This document shows, one piece after another, positions 8,849-17,559 of a stretch of DNA of 64,000 nt. A program made the position numbers and the translations under genes. The notes beneath the pieces were generated by a model. That model had not been told where the DNA came from. It did no database searches and saw only the letters and a list, made by a program, of their open reading frames with translations. The stretch comes from Leifsonia poae (GTDB lineage Bacteria > Actinomycetota > Actinomycetes > Actinomycetales > Microbacteriaceae). Within the stretch, counting starts at the first letter, position 1. Every line of letters begins with the position of its first letter. The DNA lies in NCBI RefSeq assembly GCF_027921845.1, contig NZ_BSEN01000010.1, positions 33,923-97,922 of the forward strand, read 5' to 3'.

Positions 8849-10008
8849 TGCTGTTCTCCCTTAGTACGTGTTGTGTGTGTTGGAGCGTTCGCGGGGCCGG
8901 TGCGCACGATGCGCCCGGCCGGCCGCACCTCGGTGCGGCGGTATACGGCGGCGTTCTCGGCGCGCCCTTCGGCGGCCTCCGCGTCGTCGGCGTAGAGCCA
9001 GCAGTTCGCCCACTGGCCGTTCTCGAGCTCGAAACGGGGAGGCGCCTGCGTCGCGCAGCGCTCCATGGCGAACGGGCATCGGGGATGGAACCGGCACCCG
9101 GCGGGCGGATCGATGAGACTCGGTGGCTGACCGATGTCGCGCGGTGCGGCATCGTCGTCGCGCGACGGATCCGGCGCCGACGAGATGAGCAGCTGCGTGT
9201 ACGGATGCGCCGCGTTCTGGGTGACCTGCTCGCTCGGACCGGCCTCGACGAGCTGCCCGGCGTACATCACCGTGGTGTCCTCGGCGAAGTAACGGGCGGA
9301 CGCGATGTCGTGCGTCACGTAGAGCAGCGCGACTCCGCGATCCTCCACCAGCCGGCGCAGCAGGTTGAGCACGCCGAGCCGGATGGAGACGTCGAGGCTC
9401 GAGACGGGCTCGTCGGCGAGGAACACATCCGGGTTGGCCGCGAGCGCTCGCGCGATCGAGATCCGCTGGAGCTGACCGCCCGAGAGCTCGTGCGGGAACT
9501 TCTCGGTGAACTGCCGCGCCGGCCGCAGGTTGACCTGTGCCAGCAAGTCCTCGATCACGGCCTTCTGCTCTCTCGCCGTCTTCGCCGGGTGATGGATGCG
9601 CACGGCGCGCGACAGCGTTCGCGCGATGGTCGCGACCGGGTTGAATGACCCGAACGGGTCCTGCAGGATCAACTGCACCCGGCTCACGTGAGCGCGGAGC
9701 GCCTTGCCTCCTCGCACGCGCACCGCCGTGCCGCGGTAACGGACTTCACCGCCGGTGAGCGGATAGAGCTGCGCGAGCAGGCGCGCGAACGTCGACTTGC
9801 CCGACCCCGACTCCCCCACCAGCGCCATGATGCGTCCGGCGTGCAGGCTCAGCGAGACGTCGTCGACCGCGTGCACCACGCGGCGCGGGCCCCGCCGGAA
9901 GAGCGACCCTCGCACCGCGAAGTGCTTGGTGACGTGCACGGCCTCCAGCACGGGCACATCGCCCCTCTCGGAGCTGGCAGCATTCGTCATGGCGTCGACA
10001 GCGCTCAT
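8845..10008 (-). CDS. Opp/Dpp-type ABC importer ATP-binding protein, DppF-like
   Basis: ATPase of the minus-strand importer, 387 aa. An N-terminal extension of about 25 residues precedes the ABC domain, which shows Walker [10 protein letters not shown], signature LSGGQLQR, Walker [13 protein letters not shown] and H-loop VTHDIAS. The C-terminal oligo_HPY domain carries the Cys motif [14 protein letters not shown], as in canonical DppF/OppF. ATG at 10008 overlaps the upstream fusion-gene stop by 4 bp; an internal ATG at 9990 is a less likely alternative. It should pair with the ATPase domain fused to the permease encoded just upstream. Confidence 0.92.
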   Translation of the reverse strand: MSAVDAMTNAASSERGDVPVLEAVHVTKHFAVRGSLFRRGPRRVVHAVDDVSLSLHAGRIMALVGESGSGKSTFARLLAQLYPLTGGEVRYRGTAVRVRGGKALRAHVSRVQLILQDPFGSFNPVATIARTLSRAVRIHHPAKTAREQKAVIEDLLAQVNLRPARQFTEKFPHELSGGQLQRISIARALAANPDVFLADEPVSSLDVSIRLGVLNLLRRLVEDRGVALLYVTHDIASARYFAEDTTVMYAGQLVEAGPSEQVTQNAAHPYTQLLISSAPDPSRDDDAAPRDIGQPPSLIDPPAGCRFHPRCPFAMERCATQAPPRFELENGQWANCWLYADDAEAAEGRAENAAVYRRTEVRPAGRIVRTGPANAPTHTTRTKGEQQ

Positions 10009-12080
10009 CGAGCGTCCTCCAGTTCGGCGAAGTCGGAATCGTCGGCGCTGAGAGCGGAAGCGGCTGCACCGTCGCCCTCGTAGAGCAGGCACGCGGCCTC
10101 CGGCTGACGCCATTCCGCGGGCCCGGCGAGCGGGATCAGCGGGGGCACCACTGTCGTGCAGCGGTCGAAGGCGAGTGGGCAGCGGTCGGCGAAGGCGCAT
10201 CCGGCCGGGAGCCTGCGAAGGTCGGGTGGTGAACCGGGGATGCCGGTGAGCTCGTGCTTCGGACCGGAGAGCGTCGGGAACGACGCGAGCAGCCCCTGGC
10301 TGTACGGGTGGCGGGGATTCCGGTAGAACTCCTTGGCATCGGCCAGCTCCACCACGCGTCCGGCGTACATCACCGCGATGGTGTCGGAGAGCTCGATCAG
10401 CAGCGAGAGATCGTGCGTGATGAAGATCACCGAGAAGCCGAGACGCTCCTTCAGCTCGATGATCTTCTCGATGATCTGGCGCTGGATCACCACATCGAGG
10501 GCGGTGGTCGGCTCGTCCATCACGATGATCTCAGGGTCGAGCGCGAGGCCGACCGCGATCATGGCCCTCTGCCGCATGCCGCCGGAGAGCTCGTGCGGGT
10601 AGGCGTTCACCCGGTCGGTCTGGATGCCGACGAGCCCGAGCAGCTCGATCACCCTGGCGGCCCGTTCCTGCTTGGTCATGTCGGGTCGGTGCGCCCGCAA
10701 CGAGTCGTCGAGCTGCGCGCCGATCGTCAGGATGGGATTGAGGGCGTGCATCGCGGACTGGAAAACGATCGACAGCTCCTCCCAGCGGAAGTCGCGCAGC
10801 TCCGAGTCGCTCATCGAGAGGATGTCGGTCTTCGTTCCGTCGGCGTTCGTATAGAGCATCTCGCCACCGCTGATCTGCGCGGGCGGCTTGTGCAGCCGGG
10901 TGATCGCGTAGGCCAGAGTCGACTTGCCGCTTCCCGACTCCCCGGCGATACCGAGCACCTCGCCGCGACGAAGAGTCAGCGACACATCGTTCACCGCCGG
11001 CGTCACCGAGTTCTCGCCGATGTAGTCGACCGTGAGGTTGCGCACCTCGAGGATCACATCGCTCGTGACCGGGTCGAACGGCACCGGCGCCGATCGCTCG
11101 CCGCGCTTGCGCTGCGGGCGCTTCACGATCGCCTGGCGCTTGGCCTTCGCCTGCGCCCTCTGGGCCTTCTTCGTCCCGATGCCCGCCTGCCGCAGCCGCG
11201 GGTTGATGAACTCGTCGATGCCGAAGTTCACCAGCGAGAGCCCGGTGCCGAGGAGCGCGATCGCGAGGCCGGCAGGCACGAACCACCACCACGCACCGGT
11301 GAGCATCGCGCTCGACACCTGCGCCCAGTAGAGGATCGTTCCCCACGACCACTCGGTGACGTTCGTGAGGCCGAGGAACGCGAGGCTCGCCTGGGTGAGG
11401 ATCGCACCCGTCACTGTGCCGAGGAACGACGCGGCGATGATGGCGATCTGGTTCGGGAAGATGTCGCGGAAGATGATCCTCGACGTCCGCTCGCCCGTCG
11501 CCCGTGCCGCCTCGACGAAGTCGCGCTTGCGCAGCGACAGCGTCTGCGCACGCAAGACGCGTGCGCCCCACGCCCACCCCGTGATGGAGATCACCAAGAT
11601 GATGCCGAGCGAGCCGGTCTTCGGCAGGTACGACGCGAGGATCACCGTCAGGGGCAGGGCCGGGATGACGAGGAACACGTTCGCCAGCAGCGACAGCAGC
11701 TCGTCGGTGAGACCGCCGAGGTAACCGGCGGCGAGTCCGACCAGCACCGACAGCACCGTGGCGACGATCGCCGCGCCGACACCGACGAGCATCGAGACCT
11801 GCGTGCCGTAGAGCATCTGCGAGAGGATGTCCTGCCCGGTCTGGGTCGTTCCGAGCCAGTGCTCCGGGCTCGGCGGCATCAGGGTCTGCTTGCTCACCGC
11901 CGAGGGGTCGTACGGGGCGATCCACGGACCGATGACCGCCAGCACGCAGAAGATGAAGACGACGATGACGCCGGTCAGTGTCCACGGACGCCGGAACGCG
12001 CGCAGCCAGGCGAACCGGGAGGAGGCCTCGAGGGGTTCCGACGATTCGGCCTCGGCGACGGTCGTGGTGGTGATGGCCAT
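10005..12080 (-). CDS. Fused ABC importer permease (DppC-like) and ATP-binding protein (DppD-like)
   Basis: A single 691-aa polypeptide joins two subunits that are separate in the plus-strand importer. Residues ~35-300 are a DppC-type permease (HWLGT periplasmic motif, EAA loop [19 protein letters not shown]). Residues ~303-335 form a very basic linker rich in Lys, Arg, Gln and Ala. Residues ~343-691 are an ABC ATPase with Walker [10 protein letters not shown], signature LSGGMRQR, Walker [13 protein letters not shown] and an oligo_HPY Cys tail ([15 protein letters not shown]). The reading frame is open across the junction, so the fusion is not a sequencing gap. It begins 3 bp after the upstream permease stop. 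Confidence 0.92.
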   Translation of the reverse strand: MAITTTTVAEAESSEPLEASSRFAWLRAFRRPWTLTGVIVVFIFCVLAVIGPWIAPYDPSAVSKQTLMPPSPEHWLGTTQTGQDILSQMLYGTQVSMLVGVGAAIVATVLSVLVGLAAGYLGGLTDELLSLLANVFLVIPALPLTVILASYLPKTGSLGIILVISITGWAWGARVLRAQTLSLRKRDFVEAARATGERTSRIIFRDIFPNQIAIIAASFLGTVTGAILTQASLAFLGLTNVTEWSWGTILYWAQVSSAMLTGAWWWFVPAGLAIALLGTGLSLVNFGIDEFINPRLRQAGIGTKKAQRAQAKAKRQAIVKRPQRKRGERSAPVPFDPVTSDVILEVRNLTVDYIGENSVTPAVNDVSLTLRRGEVLGIAGESGSGKSTLAYAITRLHKPPAQISGGEMLYTNADGTKTDILSMSDSELRDFRWEELSIVFQSAMHALNPILTIGAQLDDSLRAHRPDMTKQERAARVIELLGLVGIQTDRVNAYPHELSGGMRQRAMIAVGLALDPEIIVMDEPTTALDVVIQRQIIEKIIELKERLGFSVIFITHDLSLLIELSDTIAVMYAGRVVELADAKEFYRNPRHPYSQGLLASFPTLSGPKHELTGIPGSPPDLRRLPAGCAFADRCPLAFDRCTTVVPPLIPLAGPAEWRQPEAACLLYEGDGAAASALSADDSDFAELEDAR

Positions 12081-12083
12081 GGG

Positions 12084-13058
12084 TCAGCCCTCTCGTGTGC
12101 GTGGGTCGAGGAAGACGTAGAGGATGTCGGCGAGCATGTTCGCGATCAGCACGGTGATCGTGATCACCAGGAAGATGCCCTGCATCAGCGGGTAATCCTG
12201 GGCCTGGGCCGCCTTGAACAGCACGGTGCCGATTCCCGGATAGTTGAAGACCACCTCGGTGACGATCGAGCCGCCGACCACGAAGCCGAGCGACATCGCG
12301 AAACTCGAGAACGAGGGCAGGATGGCGTTGCGCGCTGCGTACGTGTACATGACCCGGCGCTTGGACAGCCCCTTCGCCTCGGCCAACCGCACGTAGTCCT
12401 CGCTGACGGTGGTGACCATCATGTTGCGCATCCCGATCAGCCAGCCGCCGATGCTCGCGACCACGATCGTGAGCGCGGGCAGGGTCGCGTAGTAGACCGA
12501 GCTGCCGATGAATCCCCAGTTGAGTCCGATCGTCTCCGTCACCGAGTAGCCGCCGGAAAGGGGGAACCACCGCAGGATGATGGAGAAGATCAGCACGACG
12601 CAGATCGCGAACCAGAAGTACGGGATCGACGAGAGCAGGGTCGTCACGGGGATGAGGCCGTCCAGCCAACTCCCCCGCTTCCAGCCGACGATCATGCCGA
12701 GTCCGGTTCCGATGACGAAGCCGAGCACGGTGCAGACGCTGATCAGGATCAGCGTCCAGCCGATGCTGCTCGCGAGCACGTCGGCGACCGGCGTCGGGTA
12801 GTAGGCGTACGAGATGCCGAAGTTGCCGGAGAACAGGTTGCGCCAGTAGTCGAGGTACTGCTGCCACAGGCTCGCGTCGCTCTGCCCGAAGAGCACGCGC
12901 AGGGCCTCGATGGCCTGCGGTGACAGCTTGCCGTGGAACTTCGCGATGAGCGCATCCGCCGGGCTGCCCGGCATGATGCGCGGCAGCAGGAAGTTCAGGC
13001 TGATCGCCGCCCATGCCGTGATGACATAGAAAACGGCTCTCCGCAGAAGCACTCTCAT
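12084..13058 (-). CDS. Opp/Dpp-type ABC importer permease, DppB-like
   Basis: Pore subunit of the minus-strand importer, 324 aa, clearly paralogous to the protein at 39-1022 (shared N-terminal pattern AISLNFLLPR...GSPAD). It has an N-terminal anchor helix, the FGISYAYYPTP stretch and a C-terminal BPD_transp_1 domain with EAA loop AEAKGLSKRRVMYTYAARN. ATG at 13058 overlaps the ThuA stop by 4 bp. It should pair with the permease half of the downstream fusion protein. Confidence 0.92.
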   Translation of the reverse strand: MRVLLRRAVFYVITAWAAISLNFLLPRIMPGSPADALIAKFHGKLSPQAIEALRVLFGQSDASLWQQYLDYWRNLFSGNFGISYAYYPTPVADVLASSIGWTLILISVCTVLGFVIGTGLGMIVGWKRGSWLDGLIPVTTLLSSIPYFWFAICVVLIFSIILRWFPLSGGYSVTETIGLNWGFIGSSVYYATLPALTIVVASIGGWLIGMRNMMVTTVSEDYVRLAEAKGLSKRRVMYTYAARNAILPSFSSFAMSLGFVVGGSIVTEVVFNYPGIGTVLFKAAQAQDYPLMQGIFLVITITVLIANMLADILYVFLDPRTREG

Positions 13059-13750
13059 GCGGTTCGATCCTCGCTCTCGGTGTGGTGGATGCTGGAGGGG
13101 GCGAGCCAGTCGGCGGCCTCCGTGAGGATGGCGCGCACGCCGGGTTCGGCCCAGGCGCGCATGTCATGACCGAACTGCACGAAGCACACGCGTCCCCGCC
13201 CGAAACGGTGGGCCGTCACGAGCGGTTCCCGCCCGTCCGCCGACACGCGGTCGGCGAGCACCTCGACGCCGTCGGCGAGCGACAGCCGGTAGTGCTCATG
13301 AGTGAGCTCGAACGGCTCGACCGCGCTCGTCATCGGGTGCCCCGCGAGCGCAACACCGAATCGGCTCTCATGCGGCAGCGGTCCGTGATCGACGAAGCGC
13401 GCGCCGATCAGGCGGGCCAGCTCCTGGTCGTCGTCGAAGAATGCCGTGGAGTGCACGGCGAGCAGCCCGCTCCCCCGGCTCACCGCGGCGGCGAGCCCCG
13501 CTCGTTCTGCCGCCGTGAACGTTCCGGCAGCGCGGTAGAGCACGACGAGGTCGTCGTCGAGTGGCTCGGCGAGACAGGCCGTCCCGATCCGGACGCGGGC
13601 CACGAACCCTGCGGCAGCCAGGATGTCCTGCAATTCGACGCTGGCCGTGAAGAGGTCTTCGTACACGTCGTCGCCCGCGATCACCACCTGGGCGGTGCGC
13701 GTCGGCGTGCGTGTGGTCATCCCGGAAGTCGTCATCGTCTTCGTGTGCAT
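13055..13750 (-). CDS. ThuA domain-containing protein (copy 1)
   Basis: ThuA/class-I amidotransferase-like protein, 231 aa, cytoplasmic. After a variable Thr-rich N terminus it shows VVIAGDDVYEDLFTAS, GLLAVHSTAF, the VDHGPLPHESRFGVAL region and the C-terminal block GRVCFVQFGHD, parallel to copy 2 at 6429-7097. The ATG at 13750 shares its first base with the last base of the upstream TGA (TGATG), indicating coupling; internal ATGs (MTTSG, MTTRT) are alternatives. Two diverged ThuA paralogues in one operon could act on different intermediates or form a heteromer; this is inference. Confidence 0.85.
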   Translation of the reverse strand: MHTKTMTTSGMTTRTPTRTAQVVIAGDDVYEDLFTASVELQDILAAAGFVARVRIGTACLAEPLDDDLVVLYRAAGTFTAAERAGLAAAVSRGSGLLAVHSTAFFDDDQELARLIGARFVDHGPLPHESRFGVALAGHPMTSAVEPFELTHEHYRLSLADGVEVLADRVSADGREPLVTAHRFGRGRVCFVQFGHDMRAWAEPGVRAILTEAADWLAPSSIHHTESEDRTA

Positions 13751-14829
13751 CAGTAGGTCGACCGCAGTTCGCCGGTCGGCGCCCACAGTCCTTGTTCGAG
13801 GCCGCTGAGCAGGGCGTTGTCCCGCGTCTCGAGCGGCAGCGCAACACGGCGCCGGGACCGGCTGCTCTCGTACGTCGCGAAGATCAACTCCGCACCGGCG
13901 AGCCCGTGACGCATCGCCAGTTCAGGCTCGCGATCCGTCTCCAGCCCGTCGACCAGATCGGCGACCGCCGCTGCAGTGCACGCGAAGATCGCCGGGTCGA
14001 TGCCGTGATCCCAGTGATCGGAGTTCGTGTCATAGGGAGAGGCGAACCGCAGGTCCTTCTCTCCGAAGCGGTGCACGATGCACTCCGAGCCGCGCACCAC
14101 GATGCGTCCGCGGGTGCCCTGCACGATCAGCCCGAGGCCGTTCTCGCGGTTGAGGACCGGCGTCGCCGGTTCGCGACCGGTCGAGACGACCGCACGCACG
14201 CCGTCCGCCCACGCCACCTGGGTGATCGACGAGGTCTCGACGAAGGCTCCGTACACATAGCGATTGGTGGTGACGTCGATCTGGCCGATGACCCACTCGG
14301 CGGGCGCATCCGACCGGTAGAACAGGATGAGGTCGAGGATGTGGCTGCCCCAGTCGAGCAGGTTGGGGCAGTATCCCTCGATGCTCACCAGGTCGCCGAT
14401 GGAGCCGGCGGCGAGTTGCTCGCGGGCGAAACGGTGCACCGGCTCGAATCGGCGCTGCAGGTTGACGGTGAGCTGCACACCGGTGCTCTCGGCGAGACGG
14501 GCCATGTCGACGGCGTCGCCGTAGCTGAGCGCGATGGGCTTCTCGCAGTGGATGGCGCGCACGCCGGCGTCGATCGCTGCCCCGACCGCGTCGAGGTGGT
14601 AGCCGGGAGGAGTGCAGACGCTGACGATATCGGGCCTGACTGCCTCGAGCATCTCGCGGTAGTCGTCGTAGATCCCGGGAATGCCCAGCTCTCCGGCCAG
14701 AGCTGTGGCAGTCTGGAGGTTCACGTCCGCCACCGCGCTGAGACGCACACGGTCGTCCGAGAGGTAGGCCGCCGCATGCACGCGACCCTGGCCTCCGGCG
14801 GCGATCACCGCCGCACGATACGTCTGCAT
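13750..14829 (-). CDS. Gfo/Idh/MocA family NAD(P)-dependent oxidoreductase
   Basis: Sugar or glycoside dehydrogenase, 359 aa, cytoplasmic. The N-terminal Rossmann domain has a glycine-rich turn AAGGQGRVH (residues 10-18). The catalytic Lys lies in EKP at residues 96-98, and the C-terminal domain carries the family's His motif as DWGSHILD. The start ATG at 14829 is set by GGGAGAAG just upstream, although the frame stays open to 15036. It is the first gene of the minus-strand glycoside operon. In characterised analogues, Gfo/Idh enzymes of such clusters oxidise glycosides at C3; the exact substrate is unknown. Confidence 0.92.
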   Translation of the reverse strand: MQTYRAAVIAAGGQGRVHAAAYLSDDRVRLSAVADVNLQTATALAGELGIPGIYDDYREMLEAVRPDIVSVCTPPGYHLDAVGAAIDAGVRAIHCEKPIALSYGDAVDMARLAESTGVQLTVNLQRRFEPVHRFAREQLAAGSIGDLVSIEGYCPNLLDWGSHILDLILFYRSDAPAEWVIGQIDVTTNRYVYGAFVETSSITQVAWADGVRAVVSTGREPATPVLNRENGLGLIVQGTRGRIVVRGSECIVHRFGEKDLRFASPYDTNSDHWDHGIDPAIFACTAAAVADLVDGLETDREPELAMRHGLAGAELIFATYESSRSRRRVALPLETRDNALLSGLEQGLWAPTGELRSTY

Positions 14830-14862
14830 TTCTTCTCCCTTGAATAGCCGAGCGCGGTACTG

Positions 14863-14886
14863 AATGTATCCCAAACTAATACCACT
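14863..14886 (-). promoter_or_regulatory. Promoter of the glycoside operon with embedded GTGGTAT box
   Basis: A -10-like TACATT lies at 14863-14868 on the minus strand, and AGTGGTAT (14879-14886) sits in the -35/spacer region, where a bound repressor would block polymerase. GTAT and ATAC ends form an imperfect dyad around TAGTTTGGG. No good -35 hexamer is visible. The 224-bp divergent region 14830-15053 holds no gene. Confidence 0.45.
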
Positions 14887-15041
14887 TGATGCCAGCGTAA
14901 GACGAAAAGTGAACGGTAACAAGAGGTGGTTCTTAATTTCACAAGCTGGAAACGTGCGGTGAACGGCGAATGACGACTCCGGAGGCTGTTTTCGAGCCGA
15001 TACGGCCGCGTTCCACGTAGTACCACCAGGCACCACCGCCC

Positions 15042-15047
15042 TACACT
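15042..15047 (+). promoter_or_regulatory. -10 box of a leaderless transcript (zinc-type dehydrogenase)
   Basis: TACACT ends 6 nt before the ATG at 15054, so transcription should begin at or next to the start codon; no ribosome site is present. A TACCACC sequence at 15021-15027 lies in the -35 region. Confidence 0.6.
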
Positions 15048-15053
15048 GATGCC

Positions 15054-16001
15054 ATGCTGATCAGTCGCGTCGTCGCCCCCCGCACCTCCCGCATCGTCGA
15101 GCTCCCCACACCCGCGCCGGCGCGCGGCCAGGTGCTCGTGGAGATCCTCGCCAGCGGTGTCTGCACATCCGATCTCGGTCCCTGGCTGCGGGGGCCGCAG
15201 GGCGACGACCCCATCGAGCTCGGCCACGAGACGGCCGGTCGAGTGATCGCGGTCGGTTCCTGGAACTCACGGTGGCGCGAAGGCGACCTCGTCACCGGCC
15301 TGGGCGGCCCCGGCTTCGCCACGCATGCCGTGCTCGACGACGAGTGGCTCCTGCCCGTTCCCGCCGGGATCGATCCGGCGCTGTCGATCGGCGAGCCGAT
15401 CGCCACCCTCGAGGAGGCGATCAGTCGCACCCCGATCGGTGCCGGGAGCCGCGTCGCCGTCGTCGGGCTCGGATTCATGGGCCTCGGCCTGCTGCAGCTC
15501 GCCCGCACCCGCGCGCCGCGCACCATTATCGGCGTCGACCCGAATCCCGAGGCCCGTCGTCGCGCACGAGAACTCGGCGCCCAGGTCGTGCTGCATCCGG
15601 ATGAGGTGGCGGGGTACGTCGCGTCGCAACCGGACGCCGGCTCCGCCGACCCTCGCGCCGACGTGGTGCTCGAAGCGACTGGTGTCACTCCGGGCCTGGA
15701 GACGGCGTCCCCGCTGGTCGCGCCCTTCGGCACCCTCTGCATCGTCGGCTATCACCACGCCGGAACCGCGATGCTCGACATGGAGCTCTGGTACAAGGGC
15801 GCGACGGTCGTGAACGGCTTCTGCCCCGACCGCCCCCGCGTGATGCAGGCGATGGATGCGGCGCTCGGGCTCGTCGCAAGCCGGCGCTTCACATACGCGC
15901 CCCTGGTGACGCATCGGTTCGGACTCGACGGCGTCGACGAGGCGTACACACTGATGTCCGAGCGGGACCCCGGTTTCGTCAAGGCCGTCGTCACCCCCTG
16001 A
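15054..16001 (+). CDS. Zinc-binding alcohol/sugar dehydrogenase, MDR superfamily
   Basis: NAD(P)-dependent medium-chain dehydrogenase, 315 aa. The GroES-like domain carries the catalytic zinc ligands Cys37 (GVCTSD) and His58-Glu59 (ELGHETAG). The Rossmann domain shows VVGLGFMGLG. The structural-zinc lobe with four closely spaced Cys, found in classical ADHs, is absent and the enzyme is somewhat short. It is divergent from the Gfo/Idh gene and probably leaderless. In this neighbourhood it could oxidise or reduce a sugar or sugar alcohol released from imported glycosides; no specific substrate can be assigned. Confidence 0.88.
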   Translation: MLISRVVAPRTSRIVELPTPAPARGQVLVEILASGVCTSDLGPWLRGPQGDDPIELGHETAGRVIAVGSWNSRWREGDLVTGLGGPGFATHAVLDDEWLLPVPAGIDPALSIGEPIATLEEAISRTPIGAGSRVAVVGLGFMGLGLLQLARTRAPRTIIGVDPNPEARRRARELGAQVVLHPDEVAGYVASQPDAGSADPRADVVLEATGVTPGLETASPLVAPFGTLCIVGYHHAGTAMLDMELWYKGATVVNGFCPDRPRVMQAMDAALGLVASRRFTYAPLVTHRFGLDGVDEAYTLMSERDPGFVKAVVTP

Positions 16002-16032
16002 TCGGGCCCCGGCGACAGTGGAAAAGAATTCC

Positions 16033-16081
16033 TTTACCAATCGAAGACCAAAGCTGTACATTCACGGGTAAACGCTTTCCC
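16033..16081 (+). promoter_or_regulatory. APC permease promoter with LacI-type operator
   Basis: -35 TTTACC (16033-16038) and -10 TACATT (16057-16062) are 18 bp apart. The near-palindrome GGGTAAACGCTTTCCC (16066-16081), centred on CG as in LacI-family sites, covers the expected transcription start. Its core GTAAACGCTT is identical to the operator core at 42567-42576. Confidence 0.6.
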
Positions 16082-16103
16082 ACCAATGACGAAGGGAATA
16101 CCC

Positions 16104-17531
16104 GTGACCCACACGACGCCATCGACGGCCGCCTCGGCGCCCGGCTCCGCACGCTCCGCGACCGGCGCAGCCGGCCCCGGCCAGCCCCGCCTCCGGCGAG
16201 CGCTCGGCACCCCCGCCCTCCTTCTGTTCGGGCTGGCCTACATGCTTCCACTCGCGGTCTTCACCACCTACGGCCTCGTGACCGACACCACGAAGGGCCA
16301 CCTGGCCGGCGCATACCTGGTGACCACGATCGCGATGCTGTTCACCGCGTACAGCTACGCCAACATGGTGCGCGCCTATCCGGTCGCCGGCTCCGCCTAC
16401 ACCTACACTCAGCGCTCGTTCGGCCGTCATCTCGGATTCCTGACCGGCTGGACGCTGCTGCTCGACTACCTCGCGCTGCCGCTGCTGAACTACCTGGTGA
16501 TCGGCATCTATCTGAACGCGGCCTTCCCCGCCATCCCGGCGTGGGTGTTCGTCGTGGTGTCCGTCGTGCTCGTCACGGTGCTGAACGTGATCGGCATCAC
16601 CCTCGTCTCGAGTGCGAACCTCGCGCTCGTCGGCGTGCAGATCGTCTTCATCGTGGTCTTCGTCGTCACCGGCATCGCCTACCTCACCGGCGCGGCGCAA
16701 CTGCCCGACCTGCTGTCGCCGTTCTTCTCCGCCGGCACCCCGCTGTCCGCGATCGCGGCCGGATCGGCCATCCTCGCGCTCGCCTTCCTCGGCTTCGACG
16801 CGGTCTCGACCCTGTCGGAGGAGGCGAAGGACGCGAAGAAGTCCATCCCGCGCGCGATCATGCTCTGCACGCTGGCCGGCGGCCTGCTGTTCATCGTCAC
16901 GGCGTACATCGCCGGCCTGGTCTTCCCCGATTACGCGAACTTCACCGACCTCGACTCCGCGCCGCTCGATGTGATGACCCGTATCGGCGGAAGCGCTCTC
17001 TTCACCTTCTTCACCGCCGCGTACATCGCCGGCAGCTTCGCGTCGGCCATGACGTCGCAGGCGAGCGTCGCGCGCATCCTGTACGCGATGGGCCGGGACG
17101 GCCAGCTCCCCAAGCGCGTCTTCGGGGTGGTGCACGCGCGCTTCAAGACCCCCTGGCTGGCCGTTATCGTGGTGGGTGCGGTCGGGCTGGTCGGCGCCCT
17201 GCTGCTGCCGTTGGATGTTGCCGCCTCCGTCATCTCGTTCGGGGCGCTGGTGGCCTTCAGCTTCGTCAACCTCGCCGTCATCAAGCACTACGTGATCGAC
17301 CGCAGGCAGCGTGGCCCGAAAGCCGTCGTCGCCTACATCGTGGCGCCCGCCATCGGCTTCGCCCTGACGGTCTGGCTCTGGACGAGCCTCTCCATCACGA
17401 CGTTCGTCGCCGGCGGCATCTGGGTGCTGGCCGGCGTCGTCATCCTCGCGCTGATCACCGGCGGCTTCCGGCACAAACCCCCGGTGATGGACTTCTCCGA
17501 AGAGGACCCGGCACCGCTCCCCGCGCAGTGA
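16104..17531 (+). CDS. APC family amino acid permease
   Basis: Polytopic membrane transporter with about 12 predicted helices, 475 aa from the chosen start. I prefer GTG at 16104 because GAAGGGA (16091-16097) is properly spaced; an ATG at 16086 would add six residues and has no ribosome site. APC features include the broken first helix (LLLFGLAYMLPLAVFTTYG), the conserved FLGFDAVSTLSEEAKDAKK region around residues 230-250 (quoted in part: FDAVSTLSEEAKDAKK) and a soluble acidic C terminus. Probably a proton-coupled amino acid or amine importer. The operator upstream suggests sugar-linked LacI control, which is unusual for an amino acid carrier. Confidence 0.9.
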   Translation: MTHTTPSTAASAPGSARSATGAAGPGQPRLRRALGTPALLLFGLAYMLPLAVFTTYGLVTDTTKGHLAGAYLVTTIAMLFTAYSYANMVRAYPVAGSAYTYTQRSFGRHLGFLTGWTLLLDYLALPLLNYLVIGIYLNAAFPAIPAWVFVVVSVVLVTVLNVIGITLVSSANLALVGVQIVFIVVFVVTGIAYLTGAAQLPDLLSPFFSAGTPLSAIAAGSAILALAFLGFDAVSTLSEEAKDAKKSIPRAIMLCTLAGGLLFIVTAYIAGLVFPDYANFTDLDSAPLDVMTRIGGSALFTFFTAAYIAGSFASAMTSQASVARILYAMGRDGQLPKRVFGVVHARFKTPWLAVIVVGAVGLVGALLLPLDVAASVISFGALVAFSFVNLAVIKHYVIDRRQRGPKAVVAYIVAPAIGFALTVWLWTSLSITTFVAGGIWVLAGVVILALITGGFRHKPPVMDFSEEDPAPLPAQ

Positions 17532-17532
17532 C

Positions 17533-17559
17533 CTGCGCGCCGGACGTCAGCCCGCGCAG
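17533..17559. terminator. Bidirectional hairpin between convergent APC and GH9 genes
   Basis: CTGCGCG (17533-17539) pairs with CGCGCAG (17553-17559). It spans the 15-bp gap between the two stop codons and could serve both transcripts. No T-run on either side, so strength is uncertain. Confidence 0.4.

Noticed and set aside
7076-8995. 639-codon open frame on the plus strand
   Set aside because: Complement of the binding-protein gene, whose lipoprotein signal and family motifs are clear.
10254-12923. 889-codon open frame on the plus strand
   Set aside because: Antisense to the fusion ABC gene and permease; low-complexity Arg/His/Asp/Glu/Gln composition typical of the complement of GC-rich genes. 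No domain seen.
14830-15036. 69-codon upstream extension of the Gfo/Idh frame
   Set aside because: Covers the promoter region; the Rossmann fold begins at the ATG at 14829, which has a ribosome site.
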